Position numbers and translations under genes: made by a program | Notes under the pieces: generated by a model | The model's database searches: none | The model's input: only the letters and a program-made list of their open reading frames with translations | What the model was told of the DNA's origin: nothing | Part shown: positions 1 through 7,588 of the stretch, in pieces | Position numbering within the stretch: position 1 is the stretch's first letter | Layout: every line of letters begins with the position of its first letter | Assembly (NCBI RefSeq): GCF_004118155.1 | Contig: NZ_SAIQ01000001.1 | Span: forward strand, 62,001-126,000 | Reading direction: 5' to 3' | Origin: Edaphocola flava | GTDB lineage: Bacteria > Bacteroidota > Bacteroidia > Chitinophagales > Chitinophagaceae | Length of the DNA stretch: 64,000 nt

Positions 1-2215
1 GGCTCAACTCCATCTTGCGGTATGCTTTAATGAAGATTGCACCCAGGTTGCGGTTTGGTGGAATGTAATCACTGAACAGGTCTTTATCGCCTACAGATTT
101 GGCAGAAAATTCAGTACCCAGGTTCTTCCACATCGCCAGCCAGTCTACATTCTCCCCTTTCAGTATGGGCGCATTCAGTTCTCTGATGATCGGCTCATTG
201 ATACGATAAGAGCCTACCTGTTTGGTAGAAATAATATTGGCATCCGGTGCCTTATCGAGTACATTGGCCAGGTTATGGAAACCGCCACAGGAGCCCAGCA
301 TCACGATTTTCACTTTTGGTGTCAGGTTCTTCAGAGAACCATCCAGGTGATAGCTGTGGCCGCGGTGAATGACAATGGTCGGATAGATCTCGTTGGCATC
401 CAGGTAAGCGTATAATTTGTTTTGTGCTTCTTCATCCTTAGGCTCTTCCAGGGGGCGATTGGCATAGATCACTGTTGGTTTACCCACAAGCGATGTTATT
501 GTAATCCAATCCGGATTAGACTCATCTATTTTCCAGTTTTTATTACGGAAATTGGTCAGGAAGCTGCCGTATGAAATCTTACCGTCTTCATCTCCGTAGA
601 AGAATACCTGCTGTATTACTTTACCGTCTTTATCAACCAGGGAATTATAATCTACAAAATTGATCGGCGGAATCTCGCTTACACTTTCCTGCAGCTGCCC
701 TGCATCGGAAGCATTATTAAAAATTGTACCCAGCAGGCCGTATACAATTACCCCTTTTTCGCGATTATCTGCAGGGATAGATTTGTCTTTGTATACGCGC
801 TCGTAGTTGGACTTTACTTCATCTTTCAGGAAAGTAATCAACTCCGGGTTATTCAGGCTACCGAAGGCATCGGCCACATCTACAGCATCTGCCAGTTCTT
901 TACGGCCACCATTCTCCAGGTTAGCTACGAAAGAGCGCATCAGCGTTGTTTTCTGATCCTCTGTCATGCTGGTCAGGAAGGTAGATAATGTATTATACCC
1001 CGCTGCCATACGGATGAAGGTACGGAAGTGAGACATGCGCACTTTCTCCAGCAGTTCATAACTTGAAGTTGTACCCATTTTAGCCATCATACGCTTGAAG
1101 ATACCCAGGTAAGAGCTGGTATAAATTTCGTTGGTCTGGCCGCCCAGGAGCATAAAGTAGTACTCAGAAGGGTTAAAACCTTCTACAGACTTGAATCGCA
1201 CTGCATCTGCCTTTTCATGCAATTCATTTACCGTACGCACATATTTAAGTGCGCGATAAGCAATCTCTTCATCTATTGCTACTTCAGACCAGGCTTTGCC
1301 CGATGTCTTCAGTTCTACCAGGCTTTTAAAATAAGCATCATCATTTTGCGCGATCTGATCGATCTGTGCAATGGTTTTGCTCCCGTCATTAATCTGGTTC
1401 AGGAAGGGCAATACTTTAAACGGCTTCTTGGACTGGTCTACAATCTTTACAATCGTTTGTACCAGTTGATCCTTATTACGGCGAATTACATTGGTATATT
1501 TTGAGGTAGGTGCTGCATAGCTCATAATGGTGCTTGGCGCCACTTTTGCTGCTGCTGCAATTACCGGATCGGCATACGATTCACGGGAGAACTCGCTCAG
1601 GCGTTTGATCATCATTTCCGGCTGCTCTACTCCTATTTTTTCATACAGGAATGCCTTAGCTTCTGTGCTGTTTTCCAGCAGATCCAGATTTTCCAGTGTG
1701 TATATATTCGGATTAGCTTTTACAAACTCCAGTGCCTTACCGCCTACTTCTGCGTTCATCAGCTCTTCGAAGTTTTTCATCAGGCGTTTATAATAGATCA
1801 CATCCGGATCACCGCCGGTATAGGTACGGAAGCCGTTGAGCCTGTCGGCCAATGCTCTTTCGTAGCGGATTTTATTGGCATGACTTGCCGTAGAATTTTC
1901 TATTTTGATCAGCAGTAAAGGAGCATCTACCAGGAATGTCTGGGTCAGTACTTTAGACTTTACCGCGTCTTCCATAAATACAACTTTATCGGTAGCACCG
2001 TCTTTCGCATCAATACCTCTTATGGCCTGAGTTACCTTGCCGGCAAACATCTGGCGGTTCATTGGGATTGGTGCTATTAATGTATCAATAACTGCAGGTT
2101 CCTCTTTTTTCTTGTCTTTTTTCTTCTTGTCTTTGTCGGCAGCTACGGCAGGATGACTGGCTGCGGCAAACAGCAGGCAAAGGCCGATAGCTGATAAAGA
2201 TTTTATATTAGGCAT
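1..2215 (-). CDS. Large secreted protein with possible His/Cys peptidase-like motif (3' end outside window)
   Basis: Open frame read on the minus strand from the ATG at 2213-2215 to the window edge, about 738 residues without a stop. It starts with a signal peptide (ASHPAVAA cleavage region) followed by a Lys-rich stretch (KDKKKKDKKKEE). Most of the body is helical-looking and I do not recognise it. Near residues 617-645 it has HRGHSYH and then, after a short spacer, VMLGSCGG (His620, Cys643), followed by IISTKQVGSYRINEP. A small-residue-flanked Cys after an HxGH-like strand recalls clan CD cysteine peptidases (caspase, gingipain, CHAT), but the spacing is short, so peptidase activity is only a hypothesis. 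The protein is presumably periplasmic or exported. No partner gene is visible; it is separated from the next unit by a fossil gene. Confidence 0.8.
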   Translation of the reverse strand, partial: MPNIKSLSAIGLCLLFAAASHPAVAADKDKKKKDKKKEEPAVIDTLIAPIPMNRQMFAGKVTQAIRGIDAKDGATDKVVFMEDAVKSKVLTQTFLVDAPLLLIKIENSTASHANKIRYERALADRLNGFRTYTGGDPDVIYYKRLMKNFEELMNAEVGGKALEFVKANPNIYTLENLDLLENSTEAKAFLYEKIGVEQPEMMIKRLSEFSRESYADPVIAAAAKVAPSTIMSYAAPTSKYTNVIRRNKDQLVQTIVKIVDQSKKPFKVLPFLNQINDGSKTIAQIDQIAQNDDAYFKSLVELKTSGKAWSEVAIDEEIAYRALKYVRTVNELHEKADAVRFKSVEGFNPSEYYFMLLGGQTNEIYTSSYLGIFKRMMAKMGTTSSYELLEKVRMSHFRTFIRMAAGYNTLSTFLTSMTEDQKTTLMRSFVANLENGGRKELADAVDVADAFGSLNNPELITFLKDEVKSNYERVYKDKSIPADNREKGVIVYGLLGTIFNNASDAGQLQESVSEIPPINFVDYNSLVDKDGKVIQQVFFYGDEDGKISYGSFLTNFRNKNWKIDESNPDWITITSLVGKPTVIYANRPLEEPKDEEAQNKLYAYLDANEIYPTIVIHRGHSYHLDGSLKNLTPKVKIVMLGSCGGFHNLANVLDKAPDANIISTKQVGSYRINEPIIRELNAPILKGENVDWLAMWKNLGTEFSAKSVGDKDLFSDYIPPNRNLGAIFIKAYRKMELS

Positions 2216-2294
2216 ATATTCAGGAGTAATGTGAACTGTAAGTTGTAAAAATATCGTAATTCATACGTTTTACATCATAACAAGTTCATATTTT

Positions 2295-2557
2295 TCACTT
2301 TATTAACACCGGTGAGCCTTTCTGCTTCCAATCGGCATAACTGGTTTTGATCCATGAATTCAATTCAATTTTACTCGCAGTCCTTGCAAAAAGATACGGG
2401 ATCGGATAGGCATTCATAAAAGCTGCAACTTGTTCTGTATCCTTAAGACCGGTCAGTTGCTACACAAGGGTTCTGTTATAAATAAATGTTTTAAACTGCT
2501 CTTGCTCCCAGGCATTAAACTGATCCTGGAATTTATATGCTTTAAAACCAGTAGCCT
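2295..2557 (-). pseudogene. Fossil third copy of the carboxypeptidase-regulatory-like family (C-terminal fragment)
   Basis: Reading the minus strand from about 2557 gives AYKFQDQFNAWEQEQF, then an in-frame TAG, then QLTGLKDTEQVAAFMNAYPI, LFARTASKIELNSWIK and a terminal TGA at 2295-2297. This lines up along its length with the C-terminus of the two intact genes just upstream (FAKWEEQKF, GDSCAYFMNAYPIP, ARTAKETELKSWIK). There is no start codon or N-terminal domain. It begins directly after the stop of the 2560-3276 gene. I read it as a decayed tandem duplicate; the shared FMNAYPIP motif makes the relationship clear. Confidence 0.85.
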
Positions 2558-2559
2558 TC

Positions 2560-3276
2560 TCATTTCCTGCTGTTTTTATAGTCCAGGTAATTGGCTTTTA
2601 TCCAGCTTTTCAGTTCTGTTTCTTTTGCTGTCCTGGCCATCTGGACAGGTATCGGATATGCATTCATGAAATAAGCACAGCTATCGCCCTTCAAGCCCGT
2701 AATACTTGATACCAGCTCAGGAGTGTAGACCGTCTCTACAAACTTCTGTTCTTCCCATTTTGCAAAATTCTTCTGGAATTTCCATTTCTGCCGGGTCTTC
2801 GGCACCAGGTATTGCACCCAGGATGAGAAGGGATTGGTAATGAGTATACCTACAGGTGTAATCACGACTTCAGCCTTATCTTTTTCACGGGCCAATGTAG
2901 GCCGGTACAGGCTATCGCGGTACAGGGAATCGCGCTGATAAGGGGTGAGTGCAGTTACATCTACCTCTGCCAGTGTACCAATGCTGTATTGCACGATAAT
3001 TCTCTGGTAAGAACTGAACATCTCTTCAGTTACCGTAAATACAGTTGATTCTATACCCAGGCGATTAATTTTAATGCGGTCTCCGGCTTTGGCCTCCAGG
3101 CTGAAAGCACCTTTCGCACCGGCCTGCGTAGCTATGTCTGTACGCAGGTTGGTAAGGGTTACATAGGGTACCGGTTCGGATCTTTCCAGGTCCATTACTA
3201 CCCCGCTCAGGGTTTTCTGTGCTTCTGACTGAAGGGCTAGAAACAATAGTATAATCAGGATAAACAATCTATTCAT
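2560..3276 (-). CDS. Secreted carboxypeptidase-regulatory-like domain protein
   Basis: 238 residues. A signal peptide (LLFLALQSEAQ) is followed by a CarboxypepD_reg-like beta-sandwich at about residues 20-105 (LSGVVMDLERSEPVPYVTLT, then GAFSLEAKAGDRIKINRLG). This domain is usual at the N-terminus of Bacteroidota surface proteins and TonB receptors, but here no barrel follows. The second half holds the lineage-specific motif YFMNAYPIP. The ATG overlaps the last 8 bp of the paralogous upstream gene, so the two are probably translationally coupled. Function is unknown; an exported cell-envelope role is inferred from the signal peptide. Confidence 0.8.
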   Translation of the reverse strand: MNRLFILIILLFLALQSEAQKTLSGVVMDLERSEPVPYVTLTNLRTDIATQAGAKGAFSLEAKAGDRIKINRLGIESTVFTVTEEMFSSYQRIIVQYSIGTLAEVDVTALTPYQRDSLYRDSLYRPTLAREKDKAEVVITPVGILITNPFSSWVQYLVPKTRQKWKFQKNFAKWEEQKFVETVYTPELVSSITGLKGDSCAYFMNAYPIPVQMARTAKETELKSWIKANYLDYKNSRK

Positions 3277-4012
3277 CTTTCAATGCAGGTTGTGGGGTTA
3301 CAGCCGGTATATGAGGCTTTTTTTTCCATTCGAGATAGTTATACTTGATCCACATCTTCAGTTCCAGTTCTGTGGCTGCACGGGCAAAGTCCGCGGGTAT
3401 CGGGTAGGCATTCATGAAGTAGGCCAGCGTATCGCCGGTAAGCGGAACCACTGTGGCTACAAACTCTTTACTGTATCGTATATCTATAAATTTCTGGTTT
3501 TCCCAACCGGCATAATTCAGCTGAAAGTTGCGGCGCTGTTTGGCTTTGCGCGATACCTTCTGTGCCAGAAAGCTCATCGGGTGAAAAACGGCTGCTCCTC
3601 CCGATACCCACTCCCTGGACAAGGCCTGTCCATACAGGTTTCTCCGGGCAATAGAATCTTTCTGGTATGGTGTCAGTCCGCTGACGACCACTTCGGAAAG
3701 CATGTTGCTAAAGGGTTCCAGGTATATATTGCGGAAGAAATCTCCTTTTTGTGTTGCAGGTATTTTCAGCCCAACATCCTGGTATCCCAACAGGCGTACG
3801 CTTACAGAGTCTCCGGGCCGGACAGAGAGCCGGTACATTCCTTTGGCATCACTGATGCTTACCGAACCGGAATTATTATTCGTGACTACTGCACCTTCAA
3901 TACCCAGACCTTCGTCATATACAGTACCATACATATGTTGCGCAAACGCGCCGGTGCTGTTACAAATAGCCAGTAGCAACACAAGGGTGTAAATCAGGTA
4001 TCGGAGGGTCAT
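3269..4012 (-). CDS. Secreted carboxypeptidase-regulatory-like domain protein, paralogue
   Basis: 247 residues from the ATG at 4010-4012. The frame is open up to 4069, but that start lies inside a terminator hairpin (4043-4071); the downstream ATG gives a clean signal peptide (LVLLLAICNSTGAFAQ). Another ATG at 4021 is possible. Domain order matches the next gene: a CarboxypepD_reg-like fold (MYGTVYDEGLGIEGAVVT, GMYRLSVRPGDSVSVRLLG), a LSEVVVSGLTPYQKDSIARR linker resembling the start of a TonB-receptor plug, then YFMNAYPIP and a Lys/Pro-rich tail. It is first of a tandem family of three, the third being a fossil. Molecular role unknown. Confidence 0.8.
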   Translation of the reverse strand: MTLRYLIYTLVLLLAICNSTGAFAQHMYGTVYDEGLGIEGAVVTNNNSGSVSISDAKGMYRLSVRPGDSVSVRLLGYQDVGLKIPATQKGDFFRNIYLEPFSNMLSEVVVSGLTPYQKDSIARRNLYGQALSREWVSGGAAVFHPMSFLAQKVSRKAKQRRNFQLNYAGWENQKFIDIRYSKEFVATVVPLTGDTLAYFMNAYPIPADFARAATELELKMWIKYNYLEWKKKPHIPAVTPQPALKDE

Positions 4013-4042
4013 ATAATACATATAACGTACAAAATGCAAAAA

Positions 4043-4071
4043 AAATGCTATCCTGTTGCAGGATAGCATTT
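4043..4071 (-). terminator. Rho-independent terminator of the histone-like gene
   Basis: Perfect 13-bp stem (4043-4055 with 4059-4071) and a 3-nt loop, preceded and followed by A-runs on the plus strand, so a minus-strand transcript from the gene ending at 4093 reaches the hairpin and then a U-tract. Confidence 0.85.
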
Positions 4072-4092
4072 AAAAAAATGTAAAATTTAAAA

Positions 4093-4536
4093 TTATTTCT
4101 TTTTCGCTACAGCTTTTTTAGGAGCGACTGCTTTTTTAGGAGCTGCTGCTTTCTTTGCTACGGCTTTTTTGGGAGCTGCTGCCTTCTTAGGTGCTGCTGC
4201 TTTTTTTGGTGCTGCTGCTTTCTTAGGAGCGGCGGCTTTTTTAGCTACAGCCTTCTTAGGTGCTGCTGCTTTTTTTGGTGCTACGGCTTTCTTAGGAGCC
4301 GCTGCTTTTTTTGGCGCTGCTGCTTTCTTAGGAGCGGCAGCTTTTTTAGCTACAGCCTTCTTAGGTGCTGCTGCTTTTTTAGCTACGGCTTTCTTAGGAG
4401 CCGCTGCTTTTTTGGGAGCTGCTGCCTTCTTAGGCGCTGCCGCTTTCTTTGCTACAGCTTTTTTAGGAGCCGCTGCTTTTTTCGGCGCAGCCTTTTTAGG
4501 CGCTGCTGCACTTGCAGTTTTTTTAGTAGTTGCCAT
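4093..4536 (-). CDS. Histone H1-like Lys/Ala/Pro repeat protein
   Basis: 147 residues made almost wholly of repeats of AAPKKA and AVAKKA after a short MATTKKTASA start, ending AVAKKK. The composition (Lys, Ala, Pro, Val; no aromatics, no acids) matches the C-terminal tail of eukaryotic H1 and bacterial H1-like proteins (HctB/AlgP type), which bind DNA non-specifically. Nucleoid compaction is therefore inferred from composition, not from a fold. The DNA is itself a minisatellite with a period of about 18 bp, so length is likely to vary between strains. It is monocistronic, between a terminator and the ribosomal protein pair. Confidence 0.85.
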   Translation of the reverse strand: MATTKKTASAAAPKKAAPKKAAAPKKAVAKKAAAPKKAAAPKKAAAPKKAVAKKAAAPKKAVAKKAAAPKKAAAPKKAAAPKKAVAPKKAAAPKKAVAKKAAAPKKAAAPKKAAAPKKAAAPKKAVAKKAAAPKKAVAPKKAVAKKK

Positions 4537-4631
4537 ACTTACAATTTTTGTGGGTTAGAAATAAAAAAAGTTCGACTTTTATATATTAAGTTCAAATATA
4601 TGGCAATTATATTATTTAAGCAAATTTATGC

Positions 4632-4895
4632 TTAAGCTTCTGCAACCACTTCGCTAACAGATACCAAAGTTTTAGTTCTGGTTTTTCTGAATTCAACGAT
4701 ACCATCAGTTAAAGCATAGATCGTGAAATCTTTACCCAGACCTACATTGTTACCAGGGTGGTATTGTGTACCACGTTGACGCAGAATGATGTTACCAGAG
4801 ATGGCTGGTTGACCACCGAAAATTTTAACGCCTAAACGTTTGCTGCGAGAGTCGCGACCATTTTTTACGCTACCTTCACCTTTCTTATGTGCCAT
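4632..4895 (-). CDS. rpmA: 50S ribosomal protein L27
   Basis: 87 residues, the usual length. The N-terminus [20 protein letters not shown] is the conserved L27 signature, followed by LGVKIFGGQ and [21 protein letters not shown]27 binds 23S rRNA at the peptidyl-transferase centre, where its N-terminus reaches toward the P-site tRNA. There is no N-terminal propeptide of the kind cleaved in Firmicutes. It lies about 50 bp downstream of rplU, the standard rplU-rpmA order. Confidence 0.97.
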   Translation of the reverse strand: MAHKKGEGSVKNGRDSRSKRLGVKIFGGQPAISGNIILRQRGTQYHPGNNVGLGKDFTIYALTDGIVEFRKTRTKTLVSVSEVVAEA

Positions 4896-4945
4896 TGCTT
4901 AAGTTCTTTTAAATGTTAATACAAGTGTAGAAACCGGATCGCAAA

Positions 4946-5248
4946 TTAAGCGATATCCAGGATCTTGATTTTAGTCAGCGATTGACGGTGACCGTTTAAT
5001 TTTTGATACCCTTTACGACGTTTTTTCTTGAAAATCAAGACTTTATCGCCTTTCTCATGACTAACGATTTCTGCTTTAATTACAGATTTAACCGCGCTAC
5101 CTACAGTAATATTACCTTCGGTTCCTGTCATTAAGACATCAGAAAATTCTACTTTATCGCCCTCGTTTCCGATAAGACGGTGTACATAAAGTTCATCGTT
5201 TTTAGCAACTCTGAACTGCTGTCCTGCTATTGTTACAACTGCAAACAT
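4946..5248 (-). CDS. rplU: 50S ribosomal protein L21
   Basis: 100 residues from the ATG at 5246-5248 (MFAVVTIAGQQFRV), which is where L21 proteins begin; the frame is open upstream to 5287, but that stretch contains the promoter. Conserved features are GQQFRV, DKVLIFKKKRRKGYQKLNGH and the C-terminal LTKIKILDI. It binds 23S rRNA in the 50S subunit. It is the first gene of the rplU-rpmA operon, with a good -7 element TAATTTTG just upstream. Confidence 0.96.
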   Translation of the reverse strand: MFAVVTIAGQQFRVAKNDELYVHRLIGNEGDKVEFSDVLMTGTEGNITVGSAVKSVIKAEIVSHEKGDKVLIFKKKRRKGYQKLNGHRQSLTKIKILDIA

Positions 5249-5265
5249 GCTCCAAAAATTTTGCG

Positions 5266-5292
5266 CAAAATTAAACAAATATTTCATATCAA
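5266..5292 (-). promoter_or_regulatory. Promoter of rplU-rpmA
   Basis: On the minus strand a TTG (5290-5292) lies 16 bp before TAATTTTG (5266-5273), an exact match to the Bacteroidota -7 consensus TAnnTTTG. The start codon follows about 17 bp later. This supports the downstream rplU start. Confidence 0.6.
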
Positions 5293-5320
5293 CAAATTAT
5301 TTTTGCATAAATCTGTTGAT

Positions 5321-6358
5321 TTAATCTTTCCAGAACGACTGCACATCCGATATAAGTTGTGCCACATCTATCTGGTTCATACAATTAAAATGTTTTTTCG
5401 GACATTGATGAAATCCGATCTTACTGCAGGGACGGCAGGAAAGCCCGTTTACTTCCGATATGGTAAATAATGGACTTACCGTCGTCTGCAGGTTATTAGC
5501 CCCATAATAGGGAAACATTCCCAACCAGGGGGTGGTATTGCCCCACAAAGTTACCATTTTTTTCTGAAAGGCAGCTCCTATATGCATTAAACCTGTATCA
5601 TTAGTCACGACTACCCTTGCCTTACGCACCAGATCGGCCGATTCTACAAGGTTGAATTTGCCGCAGGCATCATATACTTTTACAGGGTCTACGGTCTTAA
5701 TCTCCGCAGCCAGCGCTGCATCATCAGGGCCACCCAGCAATATAACGGGGTACGGACAGGCTTCAACAAATGCCCTCCATTTATCTGCAGGAAATTGTTT
5801 GGTTTCGAAAGATCCTCCGATCACACAGGCAACATAGCCCATCCAGTGCCCCATAGGAATATCTTCTCTCTTAGTCTCCTGTTCCGGCGCTATAAAGAAA
5901 TCCAGCCCCAGGCCATCATTCACTACATTGAGGGGCTTTACAGCCTCAAAATAGCGCTCTACAATACTATTCGGCGGCAAAGTATTCCATTTAAAATTGG
6001 TATACAGCCATTTCTGTACATTCAGTTTCGCGAAGGTATAGGTCCGGCGTACATTCAGGGCTTTCTTGACCCTAAGTGTGCGCAGGTTATGGTGCAGGTC
6101 GATCACCACATCAAAATCCAGGGCTTTCAGCTCCGCAATATTCTGCTGCAGATCCTCGGACAATACATGAATGTGGTCGATATACGGATTACCTGCCAGT
6201 ACATTCTTAAATTGCTTCTTCACCAAATAATGCAGCTCAGCATCGGGATATTTACGCTTTACACTGCGTATAACCGGTGTGGTCAGCACTATATCTCCGA
6301 TAGAAGAAAAGCGTATGATAAGTATTTTCTGAATGGGTCTGGACCGGGAAGCCTTCAT
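5321..6358 (-). CDS. Glycosyltransferase family 9 (ADP-heptose:LPS heptosyltransferase-like)
   Basis: 345 residues, normal for GT9. The N-terminal half starts KILIIRFSSIGDIVLTTPVI, the typical first Rossmann strand with acceptor-side GD motif, and continues with DFDVVIDLHHNLRT. The C-terminal half contains VVTNDTGLMHIGAAF and TLWGNTTPWLG, the nucleotide-sugar binding region. A Cys-rich end (LSCRPCSKIGFHQCP) is common in this family. It is a cytoplasmic, membrane-associated enzyme adding a heptose-type sugar to lipopolysaccharide core; the exact sugar cannot be told. Transcribed on the minus strand, probably alone, upstream of rplU. Confidence 0.88.
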   Translation of the reverse strand: MKASRSRPIQKILIIRFSSIGDIVLTTPVIRSVKRKYPDAELHYLVKKQFKNVLAGNPYIDHIHVLSEDLQQNIAELKALDFDVVIDLHHNLRTLRVKKALNVRRTYTFAKLNVQKWLYTNFKWNTLPPNSIVERYFEAVKPLNVVNDGLGLDFFIAPEQETKREDIPMGHWMGYVACVIGGSFETKQFPADKWRAFVEACPYPVILLGGPDDAALAAEIKTVDPVKVYDACGKFNLVESADLVRKARVVVTNDTGLMHIGAAFQKKMVTLWGNTTPWLGMFPYYGANNLQTTVSPLFTISEVNGLSCRPCSKIGFHQCPKKHFNCMNQIDVAQLISDVQSFWKD

Positions 6359-6394
6359 AATCTGTTAAAAAAGAAGACAAAAGAAGCATAAAAA

Positions 6395-6422
6395 AACAGA
6401 ATAGCCAAAAGACTATTCTGTT
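6395..6422 (-). terminator. Terminator of the receptor/PepSY operon
   Basis: Stem of 10 bp (6395-6404 with 6413-6422) with an 8-nt loop. Read on the minus strand after the stop at 6441 it is followed by a run of Ts. Confidence 0.75.
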
Positions 6423-6440
6423 CCTGTTTTTGTTTGTTGT

Positions 6441-7586
6441 TTATTGACGAGCCTTTGCAGGCATGGTTTTCTTTTGTTTCTTTTTCCGGCCGATGTATAT
6501 CATGACTCCGGAAACGGGCAATGTAGCGATCAACAGGCTCATAAAAAAGGCGAGCAACTTGCCGGGTACGCCCCAGATACCTCCGGTGTGGATATCATAG
6601 TTCATCCGCATTACTTTATCAGCCACCTTAGCATCTTTCTGACGGCCGTAAACATGACCTACAGATAGTTCTGCTCCGCTATACTGATCAAAGAAGCGGT
6701 AATCGGTCTTCCAGTAAGTACCCACCTCTGAATTGGTAGCAACTTCCATACTGGTACTGTCGCTGGCTGGCGGATGAAACTCTGCCGTGGCTATACCCGG
6801 CTGGTTTAGGAATATTTTTCCATACAACTGATCGATCATTGGTGCATCGCCCGATACCTCTCGGTTCTTTGCCGAAAGCGGCTCTTCATAAACCAGACTT
6901 TTCTCCCCTCCCATTAGGGTATAATAGCCATAGGCAAACCAGCGAAAACCCCATACCAGTCCGGTAATTACAAAAATAAGGGCTACAAAAGAGGCATAGA
7001 AGCCTACAATATTGTGCAGGTCATAATTCTTGCGGCGCCACTTAGTGCTTTCTTTCCAGCGAAACCATACTCTTTGCTTCCAGGCGGCCCTGTTTTTAGG
7101 AAACCATAGAATGATACCGGAAATGACCATCACGAAAAAAATGAGGGTAAATATGGCTACCACCGGCTGACCAATGGTTGGGGGCAACCAGAGATAAAAG
7201 TGTCCGTCCAGTATAAAGCGGAAAAAGCCTGCATTGCGATCTACTACCTTCAACACCTCACCGGAATAGGGATTCAGGTATACGGCATAGTAATAAGTAG
7301 GCTCGTAATGATAAAAGGTAGCCTCTACAGCACGGTCTTTAGCAAAATACTTCAGCGAGTGCAGGTCCTTGCCTGGCAATTGTGCCTGAGCAATGGGCAG
7401 GAGCTCTGTAGGTAATTTATACGCTTTATCTTCCTTCGCCACAAAGCGATATGGCTGCGTCGCATCCTGTATCTCTTCCTGGAAGGCATAAATGCACCCG
7501 GTAATGGCTATTATAAAAACTACAAGCCCGGATAATAATCCGAGCCATAAATGTAGTTTACGTATGAGTTTTTTGAATGGGCTCAT
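6441..7586 (-). CDS. PepSY-associated transmembrane protein (siderophore-iron reduction/uptake)
   Basis: 381 residues with four evident membrane segments: near residues 15-36 (LWLGLLSGLVVFIIAITGC), about 135-160, about 190-215 and about 345-365. A PepSY-type periplasmic region lies between TM1 and TM2 (LHSLKYFAKDRAVEATFYHY and following). The family (PiuB/FsrB-like) sits in the inner membrane and is linked to ferrisiderophore reduction, with paired histidines likely binding haem (KLHLWLGL, DLHNIVGF, DIHTGGIWG). It starts 2 bp after the stop of the TonB-dependent receptor, so the two form one operon and probably one iron-uptake path. Confidence 0.88.
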   Translation of the reverse strand: MSPFKKLIRKLHLWLGLLSGLVVFIIAITGCIYAFQEEIQDATQPYRFVAKEDKAYKLPTELLPIAQAQLPGKDLHSLKYFAKDRAVEATFYHYEPTYYYAVYLNPYSGEVLKVVDRNAGFFRFILDGHFYLWLPPTIGQPVVAIFTLIFFVMVISGIILWFPKNRAAWKQRVWFRWKESTKWRRKNYDLHNIVGFYASFVALIFVITGLVWGFRWFAYGYYTLMGGEKSLVYEEPLSAKNREVSGDAPMIDQLYGKIFLNQPGIATAEFHPPASDSTSMEVATNSEVGTYWKTDYRFFDQYSGAELSVGHVYGRQKDAKVADKVMRMNYDIHTGGIWGVPGKLLAFFMSLLIATLPVSGVMIYIGRKKKQKKTMPAKARQ

Positions 7587-7588
7587 TA

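Noticed and set aside
3290-3976. 228-codon plus-strand frame
   Set aside because: Fully antisense to a gene with signal peptide and conserved domain; no supporting motif.
4013-4069. Upstream start for the 3269 gene
   Set aside because: Falls inside the terminator hairpin and spoils the signal peptide; the ATG at 4012 (or 4021) is better.
4169-4558. Ala/Phe/Leu-rich frame opposite the histone-like gene
   Set aside because: It is the antisense of a repetitive coding region and has no promoter or plausible protein character.
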